Positions 27,005 through 34,615 of a DNA stretch of 64,000 nt are shown here, piece by piece. Where the stretch lies: NCBI GenBank assembly GCA_020544565.1, contig CP078014.1, forward strand, positions 243,687-307,686. The letters run 5' to 3'. Under the pieces are notes generated by a model, which saw nothing but the letters and a program-made list of their open reading frames with translations, was not told the DNA's origin and made no database searches. Made by a program: the position numbers and the translations under genes. The stretch is from Bradyrhizobiaceae bacterium. GTDB taxonomy: Bacteria > Pseudomonadota > Alphaproteobacteria > Rhizobiales > Xanthobacteraceae. The first letter of the stretch is position 1; each line of letters opens with the position of its first letter.

Positions 27005-27991
27005 ATGATCCCGCGTCATCATCTGCCCCTCGTCGCCCTGATCGCGCTTCTGGCCGTTGCAGCCGCGCCGCCGCGCGCGCAGGCGCAGAATGCGGGCCGC
27101 GTCGGCGCGGTCAATCCCGATGCCACCGGCACGCCGCCCGGCGCCGCCGCGCGCACGCTCAGCATCGGCGCCAACGTGGTCTACAAGGAACGGGTGCAGA
27201 CCTCGGCGCAGGGCTCGACCCAGATCCTGCTGCCGGACACTTCGACCCTGAATATCGGCCGCAACAGCAGCATCGTCATCGACGAATACGTCTACGATCC
27301 GAATGCCGGCACCGGAAAGATGGTGGCGAGCGTCAGCAAGGGCGTGATGCGGTTCGTCGGCGGCCAGATCAGCCATACGGTGGGCGTGACGGTGAACACC
27401 CCGGTCGCGACGCTGGGTATTCGCGGCGGCGTCGCCACCATCGCCTATCCGATTCCGCCGGGCTTCGCGGCGGCGGATCCCCGGTTGGCCGACGCGCGCG
27501 GCGAGATCGTCATCGGCCATGTCGGCTCCATTGTCATCAAAAACAATGCCGGCTCGGTGATCGTGCGGCCGGGCTACATGACCTGGGTGAGCGGGCCGAA
27601 CGATCCGATTCCCGAGCCGTTTCCCGTTCCCGACGCCTTGCTGCGGCAGATCATGGCCACGCTGACCAGCCGGCCGGGCCAGACCGGCGGCGTGCGCGAC
27701 CTGCCGACCGACCAGATGGCGGCGCGCCTCGGCTTCGGCCACACCATCCTGACCGACCCGGCGCGGCCGCCGGGCACCGATCCGCTCGGCTATTTCTCGA
27801 TTTTCGATGCGGGCAACGCCGCGGTGAAGAACAAGTCGCAGTCAAATCAGACCAATCAGGTCAACCATCCGCGCGGATATCCGAACGGTGGGTGCGGACT
27901 GGCCTGCGGTCCAGGCACGCACGTCCCCGGTTATCCCACCAATCCCGATAATCCGGACAATCCCAATAATCCCGATTATCTGCACGATTAG
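27005..27991 (+). CDS. Exported FecR-domain protein
   Basis: A 328-residue protein with a signal peptide (LPLVALIALLAVAAAPPRAQAQ) and then a FecR-like domain: IGANVVYKERVQTSAQGSTQ, LPDTSTLNIGRNSSIVIDEYVYDP and VNTPVATLGIRGGVATI are characteristic strands. It has no N-terminal cytoplasmic tail or membrane helix of the FecR anti-sigma type and no sigma-factor gene nearby, so it is unlikely to act in iron signalling. The C terminus is a low-complexity tail of NPD/NPN repeats. It is co-transcribed with the TPR/beta-barrel gene ten bases upstream and could be a cargo or partner of that outer-membrane protein (inference). The stop codon overlaps that of the convergent LysR gene. Confidence 0.8.
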   Translation: MIPRHHLPLVALIALLAVAAAPPRAQAQNAGRVGAVNPDATGTPPGAAARTLSIGANVVYKERVQTSAQGSTQILLPDTSTLNIGRNSSIVIDEYVYDPNAGTGKMVASVSKGVMRFVGGQISHTVGVTVNTPVATLGIRGGVATIAYPIPPGFAAADPRLADARGEIVIGHVGSIVIKNNAGSVIVRPGYMTWVSGPNDPIPEPFPVPDALLRQIMATLTSRPGQTGGVRDLPTDQMAARLGFGHTILTDPARPPGTDPLGYFSIFDAGNAAVKNKSQSNQTNQVNHPRGYPNGGCGLACGPGTHVPGYPTNPDNPDNPNNPDYLHD

Positions 27992-28929
27992 ATGGCTTTG
28001 CTGGCCGCCTTGCGGGGCCGCGATGGGGCTGCGGGCGGCAGGAATAGCGACTGGGCCTGACTTGCCTTTTCCGCGATGAAATCTGCCGTCACGCGCACGC
28101 GTGCGATGTTGCGCAGGTCGCTGTGCACCAACAGCCAGAACGAGCGGATCAGCTTGAATTCCGGCAGCACGCGGACGAGTTCAGGCTCGTCGCGGGCGAT
28201 GAAATACGGCAGCACGCACAGGCCGGCGCCGGCGATCGTGGCGTTCAGTTGCGCGATCAGGTTCGAGCTTTTGATGGCGGGCGTGAGATCGGGCGACACG
28301 AAGTGCGCATATTCGAGCTCGGGCGAGTAGATCAGGTCGTCGATGTAGGAAATGAAGCGGTGCGCCGGCACGTCTGCCGTGGTCGTGATGGCGGGATGGC
28401 GCGCGAGATAGTCGCGCGTGGCATAGAGCCCGAGTTCGTAATCGGTCAGCTTGCGCGAATGCAGCCGTCCTTCGCTCGGCCGCGTCAGGCTGACCGCGAT
28501 GTCCGCCTCGCGTCGCGACAGGCTGAATTCGCGCGGCATCGCCACCAGTTCGATCGACAGGTCGGGATGGCGGTCGCTGAGTTCGCCGAGGCGTGCTGCG
28601 AGGAAATGCGCGCCGAAGCCGTCCGGCGTGCCGATGCGCACCGCGCCGGTGGCCTGCAGCTTGGTGTTGCCGATGGACTGGGCAGCCGAAACCGCGAGTT
28701 GGTCCATCTGCTCGGCCATTTCCAGCAGCCGTTCGCCGGCCTCGGTGAGGGAGGAGCCGCTGGTGCGGCGGTCAAATAACTGCGCGCCGAGCGAGGTCTC
28801 CAGCGCGGCGATGCGCCGGCTCAGGGTGGAATAGTCGATCTTCAGCCGCTTCGCCGCCGCCGTCATGCTGCCGCAGCGGGTGATGGCGAGAAAGGATCGC
28901 ACGAGATTCCAGTCGAACTGGTCGGTCAT
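27988..28929 (-). CDS. LysR family transcriptional regulator
   Basis: A 313-residue LysR-type regulator. The N-terminal helix-turn-helix covers about residues 1-60 (WNLVRSFLAITRCGSMTAAAKRL, STLSRRIAALE), followed by the periplasmic-binding-like effector domain. The sequence is of the subgroup whose members often repress or activate a divergent gene, but here the upstream neighbour is 160 bases of non-coding DNA and then the tiny membrane ORF. It converges with the FecR-domain gene; the two stop codons share bases 27989-27990. The inducer and target are unknown. Confidence 0.9.
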   Translation of the reverse strand: MTDQFDWNLVRSFLAITRCGSMTAAAKRLKIDYSTLSRRIAALETSLGAQLFDRRTSGSSLTEAGERLLEMAEQMDQLAVSAAQSIGNTKLQATGAVRIGTPDGFGAHFLAARLGELSDRHPDLSIELVAMPREFSLSRREADIAVSLTRPSEGRLHSRKLTDYELGLYATRDYLARHPAITTTADVPAHRFISYIDDLIYSPELEYAHFVSPDLTPAIKSSNLIAQLNATIAGAGLCVLPYFIARDEPELVRVLPEFKLIRSFWLLVHSDLRNIARVRVTADFIAEKASQAQSLFLPPAAPSRPRKAASKAI

Positions 28930-29092
28930 CGCTGATGTTTCCGGTCAGCCCGGCGGTGGTCGAGGGGCCTGCCCCTCTGGGTAATCCATCAGGCGGCCCG
29001 CGCCAAGTTGCATCGCTGTCGCGGCGCAGGCGGCGGACGGCAGGCGGGAGCCGGGTAGGACGGCGGCCGATGCCGTCAAAAGCGCATTGCGT

Positions 29093-29170
29093 TCACTGGG
29101 TCAGCGCGCCGAAATAGGCCCACAGGATGATGGCGAGCGCGATGATCGCCGAGATGATGATTCTGGACAT
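29093..29170 (-). CDS. Candidate 25-residue membrane peptide
   Basis: A short reading frame, 27 bases after the stop of the Pat-like gene and on the same strand. It encodes 25 residues starting MSRIIISAIIALAIILW and ending GALTQ, a single uninterrupted hydrophobic helix with a basic N-terminal residue, as in known small membrane proteins. A GGAAGA ribosome-binding site lies eight bases before the ATG. The composition is hard to explain by chance in such GC-rich DNA. It may be a small regulator of a membrane protein; no function can be assigned. Confidence 0.5.
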   Translation of the reverse strand: MSRIIISAIIALAIILWAYFGALTQ

Positions 29171-29197
29171 GAGCAGTCTTCCGCGCGTCGTCTGGTG

Positions 29198-31900
29198 TCA
29201 GGTCGCCGGCCTGGCAAGCTGCAAAACCACGAGCGACGTATCGGGGTTCTGCGGATCGGCGCCGACATTGAATCCGAGCGCCCGGCAGATGTCCAGCATC
29301 GGCGTGTTCCGCGTCAGCACCTGGCCATGAATTTCCGGCACGCCCTCCATGCGGCCATATTCGATGATCAACTGCATCAGCATCCAGCCGAGGCCCTGGC
29401 CCTTGAGGTCGCTGCGGATCAGAATGGCGTATTCGGCGCTGGCGAAATCGGAGTCGGTGTGGAGCCGCACCACGCCCAGCATCTTGCCGGTGGTTTCCTC
29501 GATGGCGATGAAGGCCATGGCGCGGGCGTAGTCGAGTTGCGTCAGTCGCGCGATGAACGGGTGTGTCAGTTCCTTGATGGCCGAGAAAAAGCGCAGGCGG
29601 ATGTCGTCCTGGCTCACCTGGGTGAAGAATTCCGGGTAGAGATGTTCGTCCTCCGGCCGCACCGGCCGGATGAAGATGCCGCGGCCGTCCTTCAGCTTGG
29701 CGTGGCGCTCCCATTCCTTCGGATAGGGCCGGATGGCGAAGCGGTAATGGCCGGAGCCGCGCACCACGTCTCCGACCGGCGCGATGGCCACCTGCGCGTC
29801 CACCGCGATGACGCCGTCCCGGTCCGCCAGCAGCGGGTTGATGTCGAGTTCGCGGATTTCCGGCAGGTCCGCGGCCATCTGGGCGAGCTTCACCAGCAGC
29901 AGCGCCACCGCGCCCTCGTCCGCGGCGGGGACGTCGCGGTAGCTCTTGAGAATGCGCGACACCCGGGTGCGGGTGATCAGGTCGCGCGCCAGGTTGAGGT
30001 CGAGCGGCGGCAGCGCCAGCGCCTTGTCGTTGATGACTTCGACCGCGGTGCCGCCGCGTCCGAACACCACCACCGGGCCGAAGGTAGGGTCGTCGGCGAG
30101 GCCGGCGAGCAGTTCGCGCGCCCGCGGCCGCAGGATGGTGGGATGGATGGTGACGCCGTCGATGCGAGCGCCCGGCTTCATGGCGTAGGCGCGTTCCAGA
30201 ATCTCCTCGGTGGCGTCGCGTACGGCGCGCTCGCTGGTCAGGTTCAGGCGAACGCCGCCGATATCCGACTTGCTCAGAATGTCGGGCGAGCAGATCTTGA
30301 CCACGACGGTGTTGCCCTCGGCGAGGATCGGCGTCGCGGCGCGGGCCGCCTGGTCCGGATCGCGCGCCAGCACGGCGGAGGCGATGGCAATGCCGTAGGC
30401 GCCGAGCAGTTCGGTGATCTCGATCGGGTTGAGCCAGCTTCGCCCGTCGGCCAGCGCGGTCTTCAGAACCGCGCGCGCCGCGGCGGCATCCGTGGCGAAA
30501 TCCTCCGGCAGGCTCGGCGGCGTCTGCATCGCCACGTCGAGGCCCTCGCGATAGCGCACGATATGCATGAAGCCGCGCACCGCGTCGGCCTCGTTGGCAA
30601 AGTGCGGAATGCCGGCTTTGCCGAACACGGCGGTGGCCTCGCCGCCGTCGCCGACCCAGGCGGCGAACACCGGTTTGCGCGAATAGTGTTCGGCGCGATG
30701 CTTGCGGATCGCGTCCACCACCGCCCTGGCGGCCTCGACCGGTGAGGCCAGGGTGTTGGGCGAGTTCATCACCAGCAGCGCGTTGTTGGCGGTGTCGCCG
30801 AGCACGAGGTCGGTCGCCTGCGCGTAACGCGCGCCATCGGCGTCGCCGAGAATGTCGATCGGGTTCGCGCCGGACCAGCGCGACGGCAACACCTTGTCGA
30901 GACTGTTCTTGACCTCCTCCGAAATGCTCGCGAGTTCGCCGCCGAGATCGATCAGCCGGTCCACCGCCAGCACGCCGAGCCCGCCGCCATTGGTGAGGAT
31001 GGCGAGACGGTGGCCGTGCGAGGCTTGCAGGTGCGCCAGCGTTTCGGCGGCGGAGAACAATTCGTCCATGTCGAGCACGCGCAGCAGGCCGGCGCGGCGG
31101 AACGCGGCGTCGTAGACGGCGTCCGATCCCGCCAGCGCGCCGGTGTGGGTGGCGACCGCGCGCGCGCCCTGGCTGTGGCGTCCGGACTTGATCACCACCA
31201 CCGGCTTGACGCGGGCCGCGGCCCGCGCCGCCGACATGAACTTGCGCGCATCGGTGATCGATTCGACATAGAGCAGGATGGCGCGGGTGTTCTGATCGAG
31301 GGCGAAATAATCGAGCAGGTCGCTGAAATCGACGTCGAGGTTCTCGCTCATGGAGACGACCGCCGAAAAGCCGATATTGCGATTGGCCGCCCATTCGACC
31401 AGCGCGCTTGAGATTGCGCCGGACTGCGAGATCAGCGCGAGGTCGCCCGCCTGCGGCAGGCGCGAGCCGAAGCTCGCGTTCAGTTTCACGCGCGGCACCA
31501 GAATGCCGAGCGAGGGGCCGACGAGACGCAGGCCCGTGGCGCGCGCGGTGCGGGCAATGGCTTCGGTATGCGATCCGGTGCCGAGACCGAGGCCTGCGGT
31601 GAGCACCATCGCCGCAGGCCAGTTGCGTGCGCCGGCGGCCTTCACCACGCCTTCGACCGCGGCGGGGGGCGTCGAAATGATGGCGAGGTCCGGTGTTTCG
31701 GGAACGTCTTCGATGTGCGGAAGGGTCTTGATGCCTTCGATCTCGCCATAGGCGCGATTGACGACGTGGATCTTGCCGGTGAAACCGCCCGCGATCAGGT
31801 TGCGTAGTGTGGTGCCGCCGACCGACGCCGGCTTCGGGCTTCCGCCGATGAGGGCGATGGAGCGCGGCGCGAACAGATGGTCGAGACGATAGGTGCTCAT
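29198..31900 (-). CDS. ADP-forming acyl-CoA ligase domain fused to GNAT acetyltransferase (Pat/YfiQ-like)
   Basis: A 900-residue fusion: CoA-binding and succinyl-CoA-ligase-like domains (about residues 10-460), an ATP-grasp domain (about 480-700) and a C-terminal GNAT domain (about 720-900) with the acetyl-CoA loop RSDLKGQGLGWMLM. This is the architecture of protein acetyltransferase Pat, which in Rhodopseudomonas and Salmonella acetylates acyl-CoA synthetases on the active-site lysine. The ligase half keeps a histidine (His252 in ATHTGALAG) at the position of the phospho-histidine of ADP-forming CoA ligases. The start at 31900 has an AGGAA ribosome-binding site; the frame stays open to 32044. 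Likely role: control of acyl-CoA synthetases. Confidence 0.88.
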   Translation of the reverse strand: MSTYRLDHLFAPRSIALIGGSPKPASVGGTTLRNLIAGGFTGKIHVVNRAYGEIEGIKTLPHIEDVPETPDLAIISTPPAAVEGVVKAAGARNWPAAMVLTAGLGLGTGSHTEAIARTARATGLRLVGPSLGILVPRVKLNASFGSRLPQAGDLALISQSGAISSALVEWAANRNIGFSAVVSMSENLDVDFSDLLDYFALDQNTRAILLYVESITDARKFMSAARAAARVKPVVVIKSGRHSQGARAVATHTGALAGSDAVYDAAFRRAGLLRVLDMDELFSAAETLAHLQASHGHRLAILTNGGGLGVLAVDRLIDLGGELASISEEVKNSLDKVLPSRWSGANPIDILGDADGARYAQATDLVLGDTANNALLVMNSPNTLASPVEAARAVVDAIRKHRAEHYSRKPVFAAWVGDGGEATAVFGKAGIPHFANEADAVRGFMHIVRYREGLDVAMQTPPSLPEDFATDAAAARAVLKTALADGRSWLNPIEITELLGAYGIAIASAVLARDPDQAARAATPILAEGNTVVVKICSPDILSKSDIGGVRLNLTSERAVRDATEEILERAYAMKPGARIDGVTIHPTILRPRARELLAGLADDPTFGPVVVFGRGGTAVEVINDKALALPPLDLNLARDLITRTRVSRILKSYRDVPAADEGAVALLLVKLAQMAADLPEIRELDINPLLADRDGVIAVDAQVAIAPVGDVVRGSGHYRFAIRPYPKEWERHAKLKDGRGIFIRPVRPEDEHLYPEFFTQVSQDDIRLRFFSAIKELTHPFIARLTQLDYARAMAFIAIEETTGKMLGVVRLHTDSDFASAEYAILIRSDLKGQGLGWMLMQLIIEYGRMEGVPEIHGQVLTRNTPMLDICRALGFNVGADPQNPDTSLVVLQLARPAT

Positions 31901-32100
31901 GGCGGTTCCTGGTCTTCGATCCCGGCGCAGGTTGCACGGAGCGCCGTCCTTTTCGCAAGACAGCCGCAAGCCGATGGCGCGGACAGGACGTCGCATCGTG
32001 AGCGATGCAATCGGCACCATGTTCCTGATCATGCTGCAAAGCAATAAAATTAAAATTTATGCGAAGTCGAGAAATTTGAAAAGCATATAAAACACTGAAT

Positions 32101-32171
32101 TATAACGATATTATTTATTTATATCGCGATGCAATATTTATATTGCAATGCAGCGAATGATTTGCTATCTA
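32101..32171 (+). promoter_or_regulatory. AT-rich phasin promoter with palindromic operator
   Basis: The region 32035-32170 is strikingly AT-rich for this genome. It contains the inverted repeat TGCAATAT-TT-ATATTGCA (32130-32147). A possible promoter, TTGCAA (32143-32148) and TATCTA (32166-32171) with 17-base spacing, overlaps the right arm, so a bound repressor would block it. PhaR, the repressor of phasin genes in alphaproteobacteria, is known to bind TGC/GCA-rich sites, which makes it the obvious candidate. Confidence 0.5.
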
Positions 32172-32236
32172 GATCACGTCCCGGGCCAGAACGGACGGGG
32201 TGAGCCCATAGCTCAAACCTGAGGATGGAGAGTGCC

Positions 32237-32725
32237 ATGACCAATTCTTTCGATACCGAAGCCGTGATGAACACCGTCAAGAGCGCTTTCGCGCCCATGA
32301 CCGGCGCGCTGAAGAATTTCCCGAACGTCGAGGTTCCTGAAGCCGCGCGCGACTTCGTCAAGAAGGCCGCGGGCACGGCGAAGGATCGCACCGCCGAACT
32401 GCGTACCGGTTCGGAGAAGGTGGCCGCGGTGATCGAGAACGCCGTCGCCGACTCGGTCAGCGAGACCGCGAAGATGTCCCGCAACTTCCAGCAGGCCGTC
32501 TATGATGACGCGCACGCGCTGTTTTCGGGCATCGACAAGCTGGCTTCGGCCAAGACCTTCAACGAAGCCATGACGATCCAGAGCGACCTGATGCGTGCGC
32601 AGGGCGAGGTGCTGAGCGCACGCGCCAAGGTGACCTCCGAATATTTCGGCAAGCTGTTCGCCGAAGGCGCCAAGACCGCGCAGGAGAACTTCGCCAAGGT
32701 TGCGTCGTCGATCAAGGCGGCCTGA
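32237..32725 (+). CDS. Phasin family protein
   Basis: A 162-residue granule-associated protein. It is almost entirely amphipathic helix, with the phasin-2 core around residues 60-150 (SRNFQQAVYDDAHALFSGIDKL, MTIQSDLMRAQGEVLSARAKVTSEY). Phasins coat polyhydroxyalkanoate granules and prevent their coalescence. The start at 32237 is preceded by GGAGAG; an ATG at 32225 has no suitable site. It is a single-gene unit with its own AT-rich promoter and a strong terminator immediately downstream, which fits a highly expressed gene. Confidence 0.9.
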   Translation: MTNSFDTEAVMNTVKSAFAPMTGALKNFPNVEVPEAARDFVKKAAGTAKDRTAELRTGSEKVAAVIENAVADSVSETAKMSRNFQQAVYDDAHALFSGIDKLASAKTFNEAMTIQSDLMRAQGEVLSARAKVTSEYFGKLFAEGAKTAQENFAKVASSIKAA

Positions 32726-32748
32726 ACTTTCCGGCCATTCGATCGTTG

Positions 32749-32777
32749 AAGGCCCGCGCGAGCGGGCCTTCTTTTTT
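32749..32777 (+). terminator. Rho-independent terminator of the phasin gene
   Basis: A perfect 9-bp stem AAGGCCCGC / GCGGGCCTT (32749-32757 and 32762-32770) with the loop GCGA is followed by C and six T residues. It begins 24 bases after the phasin stop codon. Confidence 0.92.
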
Positions 32778-32819
32778 GCGCGTGGTGCTATACCTGCAGG
32801 GTCGAAGGCGGGGAGGACC

Positions 32820-34109
32820 ATGGCAGGCGACCAGAAATTCGCGCTGATGGTGGATGCGGGTGACGTCGCGCGCGCCGCGGAACTGCGCCGGGTGAAGCTG
32901 TTGGCGACGCTGGTGCTGGGCGGCTGCGTCGTGGTGCTGGTGATCGCGAAAGTGCTGGAGCGCGTGCATCCGGCGTTCGGGTTCGTCGCCGCCTTCGCGG
33001 AGGCCGCCACCATCGGCGGGCTTGCCGACTGGTACGCGGTGGTCGCGCTGTTTCGGCATCCGCTCGGCCTGCCGATTCCCCACACCGCGATCATCCAGCA
33101 GAACCAGCACCGTATTGCTGACAAGCTCGGCGACTTCATCGAGGTGCATTTCCTCAGCCCTGCGCCGGTGGACGCCAAGTTGCGCGAGATCGATTTCGCC
33201 TCGTTCGTCTCCGGCTGGCTGACCGATGCGAAGAAGAGCAATGATCTCGCGCGTTTCGCGCTGCGGCTGTTGCCGGACGCGCTGACCGCGATCGAAACTT
33301 CGGGGCTGAAATCGGCGCTGACCCGCCGCGTGCTGGCGCAACTCGAAGCGGTCGATCTCGCGCCGCTGGTGGCGGGCACGCTGCGCGGCTTCATCGCCGA
33401 GGGCCGCCACAAGGCGATGCTCGACGATCTGTTGCAGGCGCTGCATGACGCCATCAACACGCCGGAGGTGCTGGCGCTGCTGCGCGCGAAAATCCGCGAC
33501 GAACTGCCGACGCTGCTGAAGCTCTATCGCGCCGACACCTTCCTGATGAACCGGATCGCGGCTTCCGCCATGTCGTTTCTCGAGGAGGTGCGCGAAGACC
33601 CGCACCATCCGTTCCGCGGCGAGATCGACCGGATTCTGCTGACGCTTCCCGACAAGCTCACCCAGGAGAAGGCGTATGCGGAGCGGCTCGACGGCCTCAA
33701 GCGCGACCTGCTGGCGCGGCCGGAACTGACGCAGCTCGCGGGCGTGATGTGGGCCAGCGTCAAGTCGTTCGTCGAGAGCAACGCGCGCGGCGACAGCGAC
33801 GTGCTGGAGCGGCATCTGGCGCGCGTGTTCCGCGAGGCGGGGACGCATCTTGCCAACGATGCCGAGGTGCGCGCGGAGATCAATGACGGGATCGTCGTGG
33901 TGGTGCGCAGCTTCATCGCCGATCAGAAAAGCGGCGTGTCGCGCTTCATCGCCGATCAGGTCAAGGCGTGGGACATGAAGCAGCTCATCAACCTGATCGA
34001 GATCAATGTCGGCAAGGATTTGCAATACATCCGCTTCAACGGCGCGCTGATCGGCGGCCTCGCCGGACTGGCGCTGCACAGCGCCGAAGTGATCATCCGC
34101 GCCCTTTGA
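32820..34109 (+). CDS. DUF445 domain membrane protein
   Basis: A 429-residue protein of the DUF445 (YjiN-like) family. Two hydrophobic segments lie near the N terminus (LLATLVLGGCVVVLVIAKVLE and a stretch around AFAEAATIGGLADWYAVVALF) with the diagnostic GGLADWYAVVALFRHPLG; a long helical domain follows, and a final membrane segment is at the C terminus (IRFNGALIGGLAGLALHSAEVII). The start at 32820 has a GGGAGGA ribosome-binding site; the frame upstream of it runs through the phasin terminator and is not coding. Function is not established for the family. Confidence 0.88.
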   Translation: MAGDQKFALMVDAGDVARAAELRRVKLLATLVLGGCVVVLVIAKVLERVHPAFGFVAAFAEAATIGGLADWYAVVALFRHPLGLPIPHTAIIQQNQHRIADKLGDFIEVHFLSPAPVDAKLREIDFASFVSGWLTDAKKSNDLARFALRLLPDALTAIETSGLKSALTRRVLAQLEAVDLAPLVAGTLRGFIAEGRHKAMLDDLLQALHDAINTPEVLALLRAKIRDELPTLLKLYRADTFLMNRIAASAMSFLEEVREDPHHPFRGEIDRILLTLPDKLTQEKAYAERLDGLKRDLLARPELTQLAGVMWASVKSFVESNARGDSDVLERHLARVFREAGTHLANDAEVRAEINDGIVVVVRSFIADQKSGVSRFIADQVKAWDMKQLINLIEINVGKDLQYIRFNGALIGGLAGLALHSAEVIIRAL

Positions 34110-34220
34110 TTTTGCGGGCGAATGCAAAAGGCGAAACGGTGACGGACTGCGGCCGAATTGGCGAAACCGTGGCGCGGCTGCTGTGGCATTTTAGATTTTG
34201 ATGGAAACAGATCGATCCGT

Positions 34221-34340
34221 TATGGCCGGGCATGGTCTGTCGAAGTCGGGCGTGAACGCCCTTTTGGCCCGGCCATCCACGTCTCATTTCGGTGAAACGT
34301 CCAAGACGTGGATGCCCGGCATAAAGCCGGGCATGACGAA
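34221..34340. repeat. Intergenic palindromic repeat, family A copy 1
   Basis: This gap holds a bipartite palindrome: ATGGCCGGGCATG near 34222 pairs with sequences around CCGGGCATGAC at 34328-34337, and an inner part has CCACGTCT and AGACGTGGATGCCCGGC. The same modules recur at 38060, 45938 and 53191. It separates the DUF445 gene from slyX. Confidence 0.75.
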
Positions 34341-34384
34341 GGTTGATTCCATTTAAACCAAAACAGCCTAGAGGCTGTCGCCGC

Positions 34385-34615
34385 TCAGTAGTGCGGCGGG
34401 ATTTCCGGCTCGCCGGAGGCGGCGCGCGATTTCGTCTCGGCCTCCTCGATGCGCTCGCGCAGATGAAGCACCTCGCGGCTGAGCATGTCGATCTGCCGCC
34501 ACTGCTCGGTCACGGTCCGGTTCAGCGTCTCGATGGTGTCGTCCTGATAGGCGATGCGCATCTCCAGCGCGTCGATCCGCTCACCGAGGGCGGCGGGGGA
34601 CTCCGGATCACTCAT
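34385..34615 (-). CDS. slyX: SlyX family protein
   Basis: A 76-residue soluble coiled-coil protein. The central helix (ALGERIDALEMRIAYQDDTIETLNRTV) and the C-terminal PPHY are typical of SlyX, whose biochemical role is unknown. The start at 34615 has a GGAG site six bases upstream and overlaps the trhO stop by eight bases (ATGAGTGA), so it is translationally coupled to trhO. Confidence 0.85.
   Translation of the reverse strand: MSDPESPAALGERIDALEMRIAYQDDTIETLNRTVTEQWRQIDMLSREVLHLRERIEEAETKSRAASGEPEIPPHY

Noticed and set aside
27005..27991. FecR-domain protein as an iron-signalling anti-sigma factor
   Set aside because: It has a cleavable signal peptide, no cytoplasmic anti-sigma part or membrane helix, and no ECF sigma factor or TonB receptor gene nearby.
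29076..32039. A 987-codon minus-strand frame overlapping the Pat-like gene
   Set aside because: Same-strand frame-shifted shadow of the acyl-CoA ligase/GNAT gene; no domains and Arg/His-rich composition.
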